This document shows positions 10,349-24,419 of a stretch of 64,000 nucleotides of DNA, one piece after another; within the stretch, counting starts at the first letter, position 1; each line of letters starts with the position of its first letter. The notes beneath the pieces are model-generated. The model saw nothing but the letters and a program-made list of their open reading frames with translations. It did not search any database and had not been told where the DNA came from. The stretch is from Lingula anatina (lineage: Eukaryota > Brachiopoda > Lingulata > Lingulida > Lingulidae): assembly GCF_001039355.2 (NCBI RefSeq), contig NW_019773847.1, positions 28,963 through 92,962 on the forward strand. Direction: 5' to 3'. The position numbers and the translations under genes are program-made.

Positions 10349-13300
10349 GATTCACTACAGAACAGGCTGAAAACACGGAATAAACTCACAGCCTCTAAGT
10401 AGTAAAATCACAACTTCAGTCAGCTTTCAGCCAAATCTGGTGGCAAAAAACACAGACAGGTCTGCCAATATATTTTTCACTAAGCGTGTCTCTTGGTAAG
10501 AGATGACAGAACAATAAATCAAGTATGTGTAAGTCAAAGAAGACCCCTGGTATATAACAGTTCTTATGCTAGATACCATACAACCTGTAAAACCTGCAGT
10601 TTAAGTCTATGGTCACTCCCTGTGCATGTGAAATACAATTAATCCAGTGTTCAAAAGTTCCCAAGTTATATACTAAGCAGCAGTCTCATCTCATCTAAAA
10701 GCACTGTGATGAATTCATACAGTTACTAATGGATAAATTCCAGTGTAGATTACTCTAGTATTCACAGTGACGCAATAACAGCAAACCAGATGCAGCAAGC
10801 GCCAAGGTGAGTTAAATATACACAGGTAACCAGGTGAGATAAATTTGGAAATATCGGAGTTCTTTTTTCCGTGAAATATCACTGTAAAGGTCCTGTGCTT
10901 TGAAGGCTCAAGGTATAGTAGCTCCTGGTTAATATGGGCCCTGTAAGTACGTCTTCCCAGTAAAATGCCTTGTCATGTGACTGAATATGATCTCCTCTGG
11001 ATGACGGTCACTGGTGAAATATGAAGTATACTTTCTCTGACAATTAGTCAATAAAGTTTTCAAGTTTTACTCAGTGCCTTGGTTAAGTCCTCTTGGTCAA
11101 CAGAGCTCTTCCGAAAAATATTTCTTTTCTTTTTTCTTTGTCCTGTTAGTCTAACTGACCCCCTGCTTTCAACACTACCACTTCAACAAGAACCTGACTG
11201 GTGGTAAGGGTTTCATAAGATCAAAATGTTGATGAGTCACCCCTATCTAGTCATACACTTCACCTTCAGAAAGTAGGAATACACAGTGATAGATATTTCC
11301 TGGCCTTAAAACTAGTCCATGAATCAAAGTTCTTGGGAAGATCACACGGTGACTGGTTTTTAAAGATCAACAGAGAGCCATTTCCAGAGTGTTCTAGACC
11401 CGCTTCTGAACTTCAAGACAAGCTGGAAGATATCCTTGTAGCTATGTCACCTTGGAAACTGAGAGAAATGATCATCTGCTCACAACCAGTCTGAATAACT
11501 AATCAAAATTTATCAAATCTTTGCTGCGAATCTGATGATGTTGTGGCTGATCACTTACTGTACTGTACAGTAATATTAGTCTGCCGCTCACAGCTTTTCC
11601 AGATCTGTTTTGAAACACAAATCCTCCACTGGGGCCTCAAACTGTGAAATACAATCTGTGGAACTAAAAACTTACTAAAGCAATATGCACTTCACAATAT
11701 AAACCATGTAATCTGCTGCCTAGAAATCCAATTTTCAGATCTTTTTCCCAAGCCCCACAATTAAAAGTGCTTTAACAGCAAAAGACAATTTTTGGTCACA
11801 TGAAGTACCAAAAAGATGAAGTTTCAGACAATATTTCCCATTTCCGCGTGCACCTATTTATGGTAAATGCCATCCAGCAAAAGCAGCAGCCAGTAATTCA
11901 TCATCCCTGAAACTCTGTACTCATCATAAAAACCCACATCACTGGGCCCCACAGTTCAAAACAGTGCCATTACATGGACAGAGTTGAAATTCCATTCCTC
12001 ATCCCTTAACAGGGCCCTAATATCTTTAACCAAGCCCCAAGGCCTGTATTAGTTGTCTGTGATAAGAAACAGCGGAACCTTTTCTCATGTCTGAAGGCAA
12101 GGCTTGAGTAAAGTGCAATTACCCACTCACCTATATCCCTTAACTACCTGTATGTACGGAACCTGTGCACAGTCTTCATTACTTTATACTCCATATATTT
12201 CTGATGACATACACACATTTGCTCTCTTTAATATACACTATACGTATAAGTTGTAGCGTTGTACCCAAATTTTAGTATCCAAAATGAGTGGTTCTGTTGT
12301 TTATCTTGTTGTGAACAATGGTACGTAGTGAAGTAGTTAACGGGGAGAAATTTGATTATGAAAATACAAGAGGTTGCTTATTGACGAGTCTTGTAGAAAT
12401 TACAACTTACATGTATGTGTAAATTTGTTACAGAAACCCTACGAAAGGGACTTGTTGCAATGATTTCTGTTTTTCAGATGTTCTTATAAATAAAATCTAC
12501 TTCAATTTGACTATCATCATTTGCCTGCCAAATTCTTCAATATACCAAGAGAATAACAGCACAGGTATCTGAATCCTCCAAATTAACAATTAATTTATAT
12601 ATTTATTTGTTTATTTTCAAAATTACGAATCAACCTGTTTCTGTGTTAGGTTCAATTCCAAGATGCAACTTTCATATTATGTTTCACATAGTTTCACACA
12701 CAGGCTTGCAGGCACGCACACACACACACACATACACACACACACACATACACACACACATACACGTGCTGTTTGCCATTCCATTACCAATGCTAAGGAA
12801 CCATATGGCTATTACAAAGTTACATCACACACATCTTGCAAAGTCTGTTCTGTATGAAATACAATTCCCTTATCATCACTTTACACTTACAGTGAGTAAT
12901 GGAACTAATACATGACAGTCCCAGACATTGATTTTTAATCAAGATACCCATTCTCCCCAAATCCTGTAAAATTTTGACTGAGGTAGGTGGTGGTAAAATC
13001 AACACATTATTATTATTTTTGCAAAAATGCAGATGCCTGGTTAACAGCCTCAGCTGAGTAATTGCTGTAAGTGCTGCAATTTACCTGTGGAAATACCTGC
13101 TAAAATGTACAACACACAAGCTGGTATTAAGTGCTTTTTATCCCTTACTGTAATCAACCAATAAAGTCCAAGTTTGAAATGTTATCTTTACCATTATTGG
13201 ATAATATTGGCACTACAAATTGTTACCTTCACAGTTGTTGGTCTAGAGTACACTTTTATTCATTGTCTTCTACAAGATGGAGTATGCTGTTTTCAGATTT

Positions 13301-16300
13301 CATTTTTATTGTGTGTGTGAAACAACATGTAATTTAAATGAGTAATTTTTTGCCGTTGTATTCATAAGGCACCACAAATTATTCCCTAAATACATCACTT
13401 TAACATCAAACATATTCTGCTACCTGCTGACAGCTTCTAATTCATAACAGCATGGCTCCCATTATTCAATATAACCATTAGTAACTCTAATTACTCCTTT
13501 CATGAAGCTCTTGGGACTTTCTTGGTCTACCTTAATTAATGGCATTTCCCTTTCCACACCTTTCATTTACTTGTCCTATGGCACTCTCTGACAACAGGGT
13601 GCTAGCTAGTAGTCTGCTACAGAAAATGTTAAAAGCCCATAGTGTGATTTTGTGTAGTATTTAAGTAGGCCTCTGATATTAGAGGGTAACATGACCCCAT
13701 TTCATCACATGGTCACCTGGACAGATTCTGATATTGCATGGTAAACAGTCATTTAGAGCAGGTGTTTTTTTTTAATGTGATGATGCATTTTAGGTATTCT
13801 ATCTGACATTTTCCTGCTAACAAATTCCTTAAAAAATCAACTCTCAAATTTTTCTTAACCCTTCGCTGCATTTAGTTTTGCAGTTTTACACCATTTTTTA
13901 ATTTAATAATTTTGTTCTATATCCTGACACCTCTTTATCAATCTGTACATTTTACAAGGATTTATTGATATCACTTACTTTATTTCAGGGGTTTCATATT
14001 TGTTCTGAGAAATATACCAGTAAGTAGATTTGCAGGATATGCAAGCATAGAAAATATGACTTTGAGACATTTTCAAGTGCAGGCAGCATACCTCTATGTA
14101 AACAGTATTAATGACATCTAAGTTCTTGATAAATAAGGAGTCTAAATATCTGCTTCGGATTTATTTTTCATCTCACTTTCTTTTAAAACAAATATTTCCT
14201 CCTGCAAATTTCCTATCTACAACTTCTGGGGCGCTCTGTGAATTGATGAGTTAATTTTGTTGTTCAAATGGTTTCAGGAAGGCAATAATATCCCACTACG
14301 CTGAGAGAGGATATTAATAACGAGCAAACAAAATGGCTGAAATAATTTTGAACCAGGAGCAGAACCATTTTGCAACAATTGTCTCCGGAGATAAAAAGTC
14401 AGCCAGGATATCATCAAACATCAGAAATGTCTTGTAGGTACAGAAAATTTCTTCTCAAACTCATGATCAGCTATTGTACAACAGGGTTATATTTAAAAAG
14501 AGTCAAACCAATAATCAAACCAATCTGCTTAACGGAAAAAATTAGCTGTGCAAATATTTCAAAAAGGTGGGAGTAAAACCAATCTGCTATATTTTGCTCT
14601 ATGACTAAATCAAATTAATGAATTACAATTATATTGTATCGGTGGGTCTTGGAAGGTTCCACATTTTCTACCTTTCTGGAAAGAGAGGTCTGCCAGACAG
14701 ACTCAGAACCTATGCCATTTAACCAGAGAGCACTCCAAGGGTGCACTCAAATAACACTAAACTCTTCCAAGGCAAAATGGACATTATAATAAAATAAATA
14801 TTATGTTTAAAAATATGGAGATGTTGTAAACTCTTCTATCCCTGCTGAATAAGCGCTGACATTTTCTTGCACTTGAAGGTTTTGAGACATCTTGTGTAAC
14901 TAAAATAAAAGAAACTAACAAACCCTCTCTATTTGGAAGTAAAAAATTCAATACATCAAAAATTATTCTATTGCACTCACCTAGTGTACAAGACAGCAGA
15001 GCTAACCATTCCCAGCATGTATGACCCATGGTGGTATTTTTATAATGTTTTTATATCAAAATTTATATCCCAAATCATAGAATGAAAATATAAACACATC
15101 CACTTGAAACTGTTCTCCAGAGTCTTCCAATTTCAGATGTGTATCCATATTTTTGCAGTCCCATTTTTCAAAAATATCCCTGATATTTGCTTTTATCATA
15201 GACAGGCATCCACTGAATTATGTGGTCTTTGTGATCCGTTTGTGAAAATGTGAAAAAGATATACCATTACCATTTTACTTACAACCTCATCAGTGCCTTA
15301 TCGACCCATGTTCTATGTATCACCACTTTTCTTAAATGGAAAAAACTTGCCAATGCATGAAACAATATGATTCAGTCATATCTAATTCTGTCTGTGTTTC
15401 ACTTGATTGTACAACAGTGCGGTGATCCAAAATGTCTGGCTTCCTTAACTGTGTGAAGAACACTTGTGGTATCCAAAAATATGGCAAAACAAAAGCTGTC
15501 TACAGCCCAACTTGTAATGCAGTGGTCTAACGATCTTTACATCTACAAGAACATGGACATTGCAAAACACATCAGGCTTCCAGAAATGTGTCCTAACAGC
15601 GCAAAACAATTGACTGCTCACAATCCTTTTATTTTTGTCACCTTTTAATTTGTCTTACAGATTTAAGATTGTTATGTACAATTAGAAATCTCATTATGTC
15701 ATTATTATTACAATTTGAGAATATTAGACCTTTAATTCCCATAATCCAAGTTAAAAAAGAAAGCTAAAGAAAATTCTAGAATTACGATGAAAAACAGGTC
15801 TCCAACATAGAAGAGTTTACAGATTATTGATATTTTGTGCTGAATGTTCCTGACTCAGCTGCGCTCAACCCATATGCAAGCACTCTGTAATAGGGACTGG
15901 AAAATATGTCTACAGACACTTATTTACTTTTTCCACAATACAACCACCAAGAGTTCAACTGTTCCAAGTGAAGGCACATCTTTTGGCTGCTTAATTCATC
16001 GATTTTTGGGATCCCAATCCTCATGCATATCCTGAGGAAAGCATGTTCCTCTTTTTAAAGTGAAAGTGGTGAAAAAGTATTAGAAGCTTGTGTGAAATGT
16101 ATGAAATTCAAAGGGATGTTCTAAGGGATGAAAAGTGGATTGTTTGGGTAATCACATAATCACGACACAAAAACCTGGTTATTTTCTTGGTATATTGTGT
16201 ATTACCTAATATTTTACATCACAGCATACCCACAAATGTCTTTTTTTTTTTTTGCTTTTTTGCCTTTTTATACAAAGTGCATTAAAATGAGTCAATATAC

Positions 16301-17755
16301 TTTTAATACTTTATAGTCAATTTCAAGCAATGTTTTTGTTTTTTTCTTCATGCATTTCATGCACCAGAGGAACCAATCAGATAATATTCAACCCCAAGGG
16401 AAGCAATCACAGTAATGGCTTCCACATGTAATTCATAGGAATGAAAAAGAATTATTGAGCTCATGCCTGGAGTGAAATATGCTCCAAAAACAATTCAATT
16501 AAAGAAGAAAAGAAGAAATTAGTCTTGCTGATTAAAATTGATTTGGAAAAATATAAATAACTTGAGGAAGAAAAAAACAAACCCCGGCGATAATGGCTGA
16601 AACATGAAGTACTCAAATGAGACGGAAGAACATGTCTTCTTCCATAATGGCCTATAGTATTGACAGATGAGCTGAAGTCTGGTTGCGAACATTATCTGTA
16701 GTCAACAGTCTGTTGATGATATATGGAAATAGACTGAGTCTATAGATACTAACATGCACAACAAAGTCTTCAGCACAGTGTTTTTTGTAATGTACACGTC
16801 AGAATCTTAACATTTAGGTTTTTATACTCTTCACAATGAAATTGTGCAGCTCATATTAACAAGTCGGTCATATGATCAAAGCCCCTTTTAGGAAGGGTCA
16901 ATAAGTCATGCTTCACAGGTAGAAAAGCACATTTAGTCTCCATATATATACATATATTTGGTAAAACATTACATTAAAAATATCAGTTTACATAAAATAA
17001 GTTAATAATTTTTTGGAAATATAAAACTGGTAGTTACACAAAAAATGAAAAATAATAATTTTCAGTAAATGTTCAAAATTCATATCTGGAGAGAGGGGGC
17101 GTGTGTTCAACAAGAAGTACATCTATGGTAGCTGTGCCAGAGCAATTGCAGCAGTTGAGAAAAGTGAGTTGTGACAGTTAGAAATGTGTTGTGATAGTCA
17201 CACCCCAGCTCACCTAGCACAATATTAATCCACATCTTTCTATAACAGTAAAATCTCTGGGCATCTGTTGTGGAATTTAACAATGTGGAACCTTAAACAA
17301 CAGGATTATCTGCTGTTTTGTTTTCAGTTTCAAACAATATGATTACTTGTTTCAACGTCACATTCATGTTACGCAGCTAACTGATTTAAAAACAACAGGA
17401 TTACATGCGTTCTGATTTTAAAACAATATGACTACATATTACGCCCTCATATGAACAATATCATGGACCACAAAATTTTCCTGACTTTACTGGAGTACTT
17501 TCACCATGCTTTCACCCATAACTCTGTGTTTCTTGGGATATTTCTAGCACACTACAAGAATTTACATTTGCACACAAGCTTACACATTACACAATGCATA
17601 TGCACAAACACACTTTCCTAGCATTTTCAATTAACTTTAAACATTCTGAACATTTTGGCCCTGACTGAAAAAGAAAGTGAAGTTTTCCTAAAGAAAACAT
17701 AGAATGCACACCAGAAACTCATCCAATGTGAATTAAGAAAGCTGTAAGTACTTAC
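10349..17755. other. Gene-poor stretch; expected but unfound RASSF exons
   Basis: The rest of the RASSF-like gene should run through this interval on the minus strand, because only its first coding exon is seen at 17756-18257. I could not identify exons for the second half of its C1 domain, the RA domain or a SARAH helix. The right part of 10349-12500 could hold the 5' leader of the 576-residue gene. Other content is AT-rich sequence with a CA microsatellite. Confidence 0.35.
12715..12766. repeat. CA microsatellite
   Basis: An interrupted run of CA dinucleotides with occasional TA steps (ACACACATACACAC pattern). Open frames across it are repeat translations (Thr-His) and are not genes. Confidence 0.9.
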
Positions 17756-18257
17756 ACTGACACTGCAGACACTGCTTGTAGAGTCCCCATATGAAATCTC
17801 CGCACTGGTCACACCATGTTGGAGAGGACATGTACACGGGTAGAAAATTATGTCCCATTCCGATCTTTCCTAATGGCTCCCTTCCTCCCTCATCAAAATG
17901 AGACAATTCAATGTGTTCGCGATCAGGACTAGTTATTGCAAATGCAGGCGGAGGGATATAATTGTACGCATCATCTCTGTTAACAAATTCGGCAAAATTT
18001 CTACTGTAGTTTTTTATCTTTCTTCGGATGATGCTGAACACTCGTCTTGGACGATGGCGTTCGTGGGGAACATCGCCGTTTTGCTGTGAATTTCCCGCCG
18101 TTGATTGTGATTGGTTGGACTGTGAGTCTCTTGTCGTCTGCTGCAGTTTGGTCCCTGACGCCATTGTGGTGATGGTGGGAGAGTGAGATTCTAGATACTC
18201 AACTCCCGCCATTACATCTCGCTTCTTCTGATTTAATTTTCATCTGACAAATGGGAA
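17756..18257 (-). CDS. RASSF-like protein, first coding exon (N-terminus and first half of C1 zinc finger)
   Basis: The frame starts at 18212 (MAGVEYLESH...) and codes 152 full residues to a donor (T|GTAAGT) after 17756. The N-terminal 50 residues are Ser/Thr/Gln-rich; 50-72 are basic (RHRPRRVFSIIRRKIK). From H121 there is a C1-type finger: H121-x12-C134-x2-C137-x13-C151, with the typical PTWCDQCGDFIWGLYKQ core. The remaining Cys/His ligands must lie in the next exon. The PTWCD-x-CG-x-FIWG core is like that of RASSF1/RASSF5 proteins, Ras-association adaptors that act at membranes and in Hippo/MST signalling; this is inference from the finger alone, since no RA or SARAH domain was found. The 5' border is an acceptor (TTTGCAG) at 18258. 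Two short upstream ATG frames in the leader end before the main start. A different C1 protein cannot be excluded. Confidence 0.75.
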
Positions 18258-18282
18258 CTGCAAACATGAAATATAAATTTAA

Positions 18283-18301
18283 CTAATAAATTAATTAATT
18301 A

Positions 18302-18332
<31 letters not shown>
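18283..18332. repeat. TTAA/AATA simple repeat
   Basis: A short TAAT run followed by about eight ATA/AAT trinucleotides lies just inside the intron next to the RASSF-like coding exon. Confidence 0.8.
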
Positions 18333-19724
18333 GAATAAAATTATTATTTTAATATTATAAAAATAATAGTAATTTGCCATTGAGGATGGCAATCCTTTTA
18401 TTCATATGATGAATAAAAGGATTCATCATAATAAAATAACAAATATCAAACTATAACAAATATCACCACAATCACTTAACTCACACCAATGAGGTGTCAG
18501 TGCAGCATGTTAGAGAATTCTGAAAGTAGGTCAGGACTGTTGTTGAACACTGCCATGGAAGTGTTTTTGTGACTGACAATTTTTAGAACTTCATATCACT
18601 TTATGGACACTGGTTATGTGGTTTAAATATATAGAAATATAATTATATGCATAAGATAAAACTGTGACTTAATATTTTACTCATCAAACAGAAGAGATTC
18701 TGATGAAAGATATCAGATTACAAAAGAAAGTCATAACAGCTGTTCTGGTACATCACATGTAACTTCCTTCTTTCAAGGTCAAATATCTTGTGACAAATGT
18801 TCTTGAAAGCATTTCTGTGGCAGATTTTCTTGGAAATTGCATCAACTCAATTTTGCTTTATGAAGAAAGCCTCAGGGAAGCTGGTCCATACTGGGAATTT
18901 ATTTTTATTTTTGAAAATTTTACTGCTTGACTGATAGGCTCTGTATCCTTTTAAGGTCCCGAAGTTCCTGTAAAAAAATATTCTATAAAATAATACAACT
19001 GCATTTCAACACATGCAACAAAATTTTTTAAGGGTTTTTAATAAACTAAGTGGTTTCCTGCAGCACAAGTTTAACAAAATAAATAAATAAAGTTATCAAA
19101 TGATTATGAAATCATTAGAAATTTTGACAGCTGCTTTAATATTACAGTTATCCTGGATCAAAGTACATTAAAAAATTCCATTTAGTCTGATAGTTTTAAA
19201 ATAGCAGCAGCCAACATTTTGCCATATCGGTATATCATCTTTGGTGAAACAGGAAAGATAGCACTATATCACAATTACTCCATCCTATTGTCTTCATATC
19301 ATTTCTTTCTTTTGTGGCAATCTGAATACTGATATTACTTTGAATTCATCCATGAAAATAAAATCAAAAACAATATAAATGAAAATAATTTCCTGTTTGA
19401 TTTAGATACCTCTGACAGGACAATGAAAAAGTGATAACATAAATATTCTTGTAATATAAAATGATATTAATATTTCCTACTATTAATCTGTTATGTGGGG
19501 CAAATGCACATAATCCAAATCAGGGCTCATTCAAGGGTGAAATTACTTTCTGCCTAGTAGATGTCAAAATAATATTACCCAGATCAGACATTTTTATTGA
19601 CTAAATCGATTATCACTTTGACCAAAAATAACTAAAAAAGAAACAAAGAAAATAAAGATTGACCATAAAAAAAGGAAAAGGCTAAAATAGCTAGCATGAG
19701 TCTTAGGGCCGGATTCATATGACT

Positions 19725-19990
19725 TTAGCATGCAAATTCAAAGTTGGTCTAAATCTGAAGATCAAATATTTGGTCTTTTTCTGCTAAAGATAAGCAATCA
19801 CTGGTCCTTCACATAAGCCATTTCTTTATTGCTATAAAACAAGCACAGTTTCATTTTTTAAAACTGGGCCACAACTGATCACACAAACTGATTTACCCCA
19901 GGTCCATGCAGACTATCATTTCGGTCTTAAAGTTAAGTCCAATTTCCGGACTAATGTTATTCTGTGCAAGATCCGTATTAATCACTCAAT
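19725..19990. repeat. Dispersed repeat, inverted copy
   Basis: The right half (about 19880-19980), read on the minus strand, carries AGTCCGGAAATTGG, AAGACCGAAATGATAGT and GGTAAATCA in the same order as 24435-24510. The left half also has a GGTCTAAATCTGAAGATCAAAT block in the opposite sense. The whole could be one element with inverted halves. Ends are not resolved. Confidence 0.45.
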
Positions 19991-20498
19991 TGAATAGGAT
20001 TCATATTGCAAGTAACCATAGCCATCAATGACACAGGAAACCGGGAGGCTAATCAGAAATTATTGGCAAGATACTGATAGTGATAGTGTTAGTACTCTAT
20101 GAAATATCCATAAAAAAGTTGGTTGAAGATTGAGCATGTTTGGTAAAGCCAGTAGAGAACCAGAATTCTCTGCTATATACATTATCCCATATGTGGAACT
20201 ACTGGTATCTGATAGCAATATCACTCCTCCACGTGGTCCATACTGTGAATGTGTTGAACTTGCATGCAGTTTAAACTACATTGTTTCTATTCAAAATAAG
20301 ATGTAGTTTAAAACAAACAAGTCTGAGCTAGTTCTCTGCAATGTAATATGTGTGTGAGAGCTTCTACGACATCAGCTTTCATCAACTCAACCTTAGTTTC
20401 AAAAATTTTGCAGTAAATTCTGTACCTGATACTCTGTAACAGTTTATAGAGACTAGCTATACACAAGTCAACTTAAGTCTGGGTATGACTATCAGTCA

Positions 20499-20598
20499 CA
20501 GGGGTGGATTTAGGCCGCCTTCTGGGTCTTCCGGAAGACGGTCAGATTTTCAAGTTTACATTGACGGGTATCTATTTTTTTCTGTCAGAAGACGTTCA
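20499..20598 (-). mobile_element. Truncated hAT-like MITE copy
   Basis: It starts with CAGGGGTGGATTTAGGCCG and continues with GGGTCTTC, AGACGGTCAGATTTTCAAG and CATTGACGGGTATC. This is the reverse complement of the right end of the complete copy at 43182-43349. Homology stops after about 100 bases, so one end is missing. Confidence 0.7.
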
Positions 20599-21799
20599 AG
20601 TCATAACATAAAACATTTTGCTTGTTTATCAATTCCCAATGCAATGTCTCAACCTCTGAACCAGAGCCTGTGAAAGAGGGTAGAAACTGACCTAGTTCTT
20701 TATCTGAGTCTCCACACTGTCTTGCTCACCACAAACACAACCTCAGGTCAATACCTTAATGACCACAAGGTCAACTTTCTGGGGACTTCATGGCTCCAAT
20801 CTCATTATGATCCTAAGGTGCACCCACACTTAAAACAAAGCCTGCATTTTCACTCAAGTTATCATAGCTTAACTTAGTAGCTATTCATATTATCTTCTGC
20901 AACAGACTGCAGTTACTATTTCTTACCATAATACAAGCTAGCCAGTTGAATCTTTATGTCTATTTACTAGTACTACTACTGTTGCTGGACTCAGTGGACT
21001 GAGTCGATTGAAATCCGATTGGCTTATGGTCAGTAATGCATGGTTATCAGACAGCCAGATGAGACAGTATGCATGAGCCCTCTGTGTATTCACTAAAAAC
21101 ATTTACTTTTGAAGCTGTCTATCAATTTATCTTTGATGCAACTGTGCCTTTAGTTATGCCATCATAATTTGACTGCAAACACTACAGTAAGTTGCCAATA
21201 GGTTTGCTACAGCTAGCCATCCTTGTTAGGGGGAATTTGCCAATATGGCCACATGTGCCCTGAGTACTAGTAATTAATATTGATTTGAAATTTGTTCATT
21301 AAGTTTGCCTGCATCTCAGAAACACAAGGACATAACTTAAATTGATCCTCATGTATTTTTTTAATATTCCAATTTATTTCTATTACAAATGTTTTGACTT
21401 GAACATTTTGAGAGTATTTTTTAAATTATTAATGAAACAAAAGAAGTTATGACCAGAAACCTTTATTTTCAAATGAAAAACAAAATTTCTGTTATTATTT
21501 TGTCTAAAGCCTAGTAGCCTGCTGACGTAACTGGGGCTAAAGCAACAGGGAAGCTTTTATAACTGAGAAGAAAATACTCTTCAGATGCCGGCAAAACACC
21601 ACTGATGTGCTTGACCTAATACCATAAGGGAACACAGACATACTCACAAACAGGTTTTTCTTTTTATTTTCTAAAAAAAATCTTGTCAGTATGGAATGCC
21701 TGTGAGAGTTAGCATGAATAACTGTTCAAGAAATCTTGTAAGTTAGATTTACTAGCACTATAGCCTTTCAAAATGCATTTAAAAGTGCAAGAGCATTTA

Positions 21800-21851
21800 C
21801 ATCTCTCTCTCTCTCTCTGTATGTGTGCGCGCGCATGCATGGGTGTGTGTA

Positions 21852-21899
<48 letters not shown>
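21800..21899. repeat. CT/GT/GA compound microsatellite
   Basis: A CT run, a mixed TGTGTGCGCGCG block and a long GA run (about 21857-21898) form a compound microsatellite. Confidence 0.9.
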
Positions 21900-21901
<2 letters not shown>

Positions 21902-22950
21902 CTAAGTGCAAAAAAATAAGAACCAACATAACTCTGTCAGAGCACCATCCTCTTCAATTTAATTGGAACCTCAAATTAAAAATGAACACAAACTACTTCT
22001 TAACAATTTACAACATCAACTTCCTTTTATTTTCTTTTAACACAGACAAACCATCATCCTGAAACAGACATTCCTTCCCTTTGTAATCTTTCTGGTTTTT
22101 TAAGCAATACCAAAATATCTATATCCTGAAGACTGTGCTACGTGATTCATGTCATTTTTATATCAGATACCAACACAGGGTGTAAGAGGCCTGCACTTAC
22201 TGCTCTTGTCTATTTAATTAGTTACTACAGAACTATAACCGGGGTACTACTACCACTAAACCTACTATAAGGTAGTGGTCAGATGCTTACTAGTATGACT
22301 CTCTAGCTCAACCCTGCTCTATGGCCAATTTATTTATTTCTTTATTTATCAAAGGCAGATGGTATTCAGGACCATAGAAAAAATATGGAAAAACAACTCT
22401 CTGACTCAGGATTCCTTTTCAGTTTCCAATAGAAAAGCAAATGTTAGGGGCTGTCAAACTCTGCTTCTGTGTACATGCTGTATTTCCTACAAGCTCAAGA
22501 CATTTACACAGCAGTCTTTAAATTCTTATCGAGATATATATATATATAAAGGGAATCAAGAGTCAAAAAACACAGGGTAATTTTATATCAGGAAAGCCTC
22601 AAACAAAATCAGGCCAGTTGCCTTTGTAATTTTATTTTAAAAGGCAAACAAAACTTAGAAATAAAAAGGGCACAGACCTGGTTTGGGATACATCACCAGT
22701 ACACATCTACTAGCATGGGTGATTAAAACTTCCCTTGATGCCGTTAACAGACAAATAGGGGAGAGTTCAATCAACATCAATCAGTTCTAAGGAAACTGAC
22801 ATCAGTTACATTATACTGTGTAAAACTGACAGAAGCAATAAGCAATTCAAGGTCAGATGAGTACTAGTGATTGTGGAGAGTATTTTCCCTCTCCTACTGG
22901 TAGCTCTCTAGAAAACACAGCAGCAAGGAAAAAGGTTTGACAACTTAATT

Positions 22951-23159
22951 CAGGGATGGATCCAGAGACATTTTCTGACAGTCTTCCAAATTACCTTTGA
23001 TGATCCATTCTCTACTTTTGACCGTCTTCCAACAGAAAAAATTTAGTTGCCTGTCAATGCAAGGAGTTATAACATCTGTTATAACTCCTTGGTCAATGTA
23101 AACTAAAAAATTCTGACCATCTTCTGGAAGACCCAGAAGACTGCTTCTGTCTGCCCCTG
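22951..23159 (+). mobile_element. hAT-like MITE with 5-bp target duplication
   Basis: The element starts CAGGGATGGATCC and ends GCCCCTG, and is flanked on both sides by TAATT (22946-22950 and 23160-23164). Its interior matches the copy at 43182-43349 (CAGAGA-ATTTTCTGACAGTCTTCCAAAT..., TTTGACCGTCTTCC, CTGGAAGACCCAGAAGAC). It has no coding capacity. CAGGG ends with a 5-bp duplication suggest a hAT-type (hAT5-like) transposase source, which is inference. An extra palindrome of about 40 bases sits inside it. Confidence 0.75.
23061..23090. repeat. Perfect 13-bp palindrome inserted in the MITE
   Basis: Arms AAGGAGTTATAAC (23061-23073) and GTTATAACTCCTT (23078-23090) flank a four-base loop. The palindrome is absent from the sister copy at 43182-43349, and GTCAATG is present on both sides of it (23053-23059 and 23092-23098). 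Confidence 0.85.
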
Positions 23160-24191
23160 TAATTACCCCCCCCCCCTTCTTTTGATACCGCCAAAATATC
23201 ATACCCTGTGAGGAACCCAGCACCCTAAGTTTTAAAGTTTACTGGTAATTAGCCTGCATCATCCACCAGCCTCTGCTGGAACTCAGTAACCTTAGAATTT
23301 CAGGGTGAAAAACCAATGACTATCAGATGCAGTTTATGTGTAGAGCACCTGTGCTGAGGGGAGGAACTGATAACTTTATGCATCATTTGAAACCAGGAAA
23401 ACCTTTTAACACTGGAGAATTACCATCCGGACTTGCCTGTTTCTTATCTGGACACAGCAATACATTTTAGTCATCTTGAAGTAAAAACTGAAAATAATGT
23501 TGTACTCATGGAAGTTTCAGCTGGCAAAGTATACATGTAGGTCTATGTACACTGCAGGTAGTTTGTGTTTATACTTACTGTATTCTGTTTTACTGTTCAC
23601 CTTCAATAATTACATACTATGAGGGCTTTTACAATATTCTCTTAATTTACACACCTCATCTAGTATGTCTAATCTTGCTCCCAGCTGGAACAAAAATTAC
23701 TTTTGAATCCTGCACATGTTGTACTTATTTAATTGAGCGAATCACATTTTCAATAAATTTGATTTCATACGAAGTTAATACAACAGTGATCCAAATTTCC
23801 CAATTATAAAATATATAAGATTGAAGTAAAGAGAGCTCTTCTGCTATCATTGATTTTTGCAAGCTTAGCTCTAGATAACCTGTTGGCTCAGATGCTTTAC
23901 CCTATTAGTTGTCTTAAAGAAAATCCATACCATATATCTAAGGAAAAAAAAGTTTGATTCCTGTGAAAATTGAAATAATCTGGATAAGCATGACTGAAAA
24001 ATTAAATCATTTATCTTGAATCAAAGATTTTAACCTGTCTCAAGCATCTTATAATCCTTACCAGACCATTATGTATTAAACTATCAAAGCTGTCTAGATC
24101 TAAAGATCTATTGTAATCAGCTTAGCCTCTGTTATGTAAATCAATCCCCAGGATCAACAAATTCCAGGCTCACTTCACATCAGCATTACTA

Positions 24192-24384
24192 AGGCTTCGT
24201 TCACATGCAATGTCTATTTTCTAAATTCTATTTTCTATTTTCGGTATGTCTTATGATCTATAAGTAACTGGCTCGCGCTGCCAGTAATTACGTGGCGGGA
24301 TATTCAGTGCACAGACCGTGATCACAAGATAGCGCGAATAGAAAATAGAATTTAGAAAATAGACATTGCATGTGAACGAAGCCT
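24192..24384. mobile_element. 193-bp MITE with 48-bp perfect terminal inverted repeats
   Basis: Left arm 24192-24239 begins AGGCTTCGTTCACATGCAAT. Right arm 24337-24384 is its exact reverse complement over 48 bases. The spacer of about 97 bases is unrelated and GC-richer. No clear target-site duplication is seen (flanks ...ACTA and AAAA...). The perfect arms suggest recent insertion or conserved folding. Confidence 0.8.
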
Positions 24385-24419
24385 AAAACATGCCATGTTT
24401 CTAGTCCACTTTAGCCCGT

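Noticed and set aside
14784-15029. 81-codon minus-strand frame with a donor-like site, considered as a missing RASSF exon
   Set aside because: Its translation shows neither the remaining C1 ligands nor an RA or SARAH pattern.
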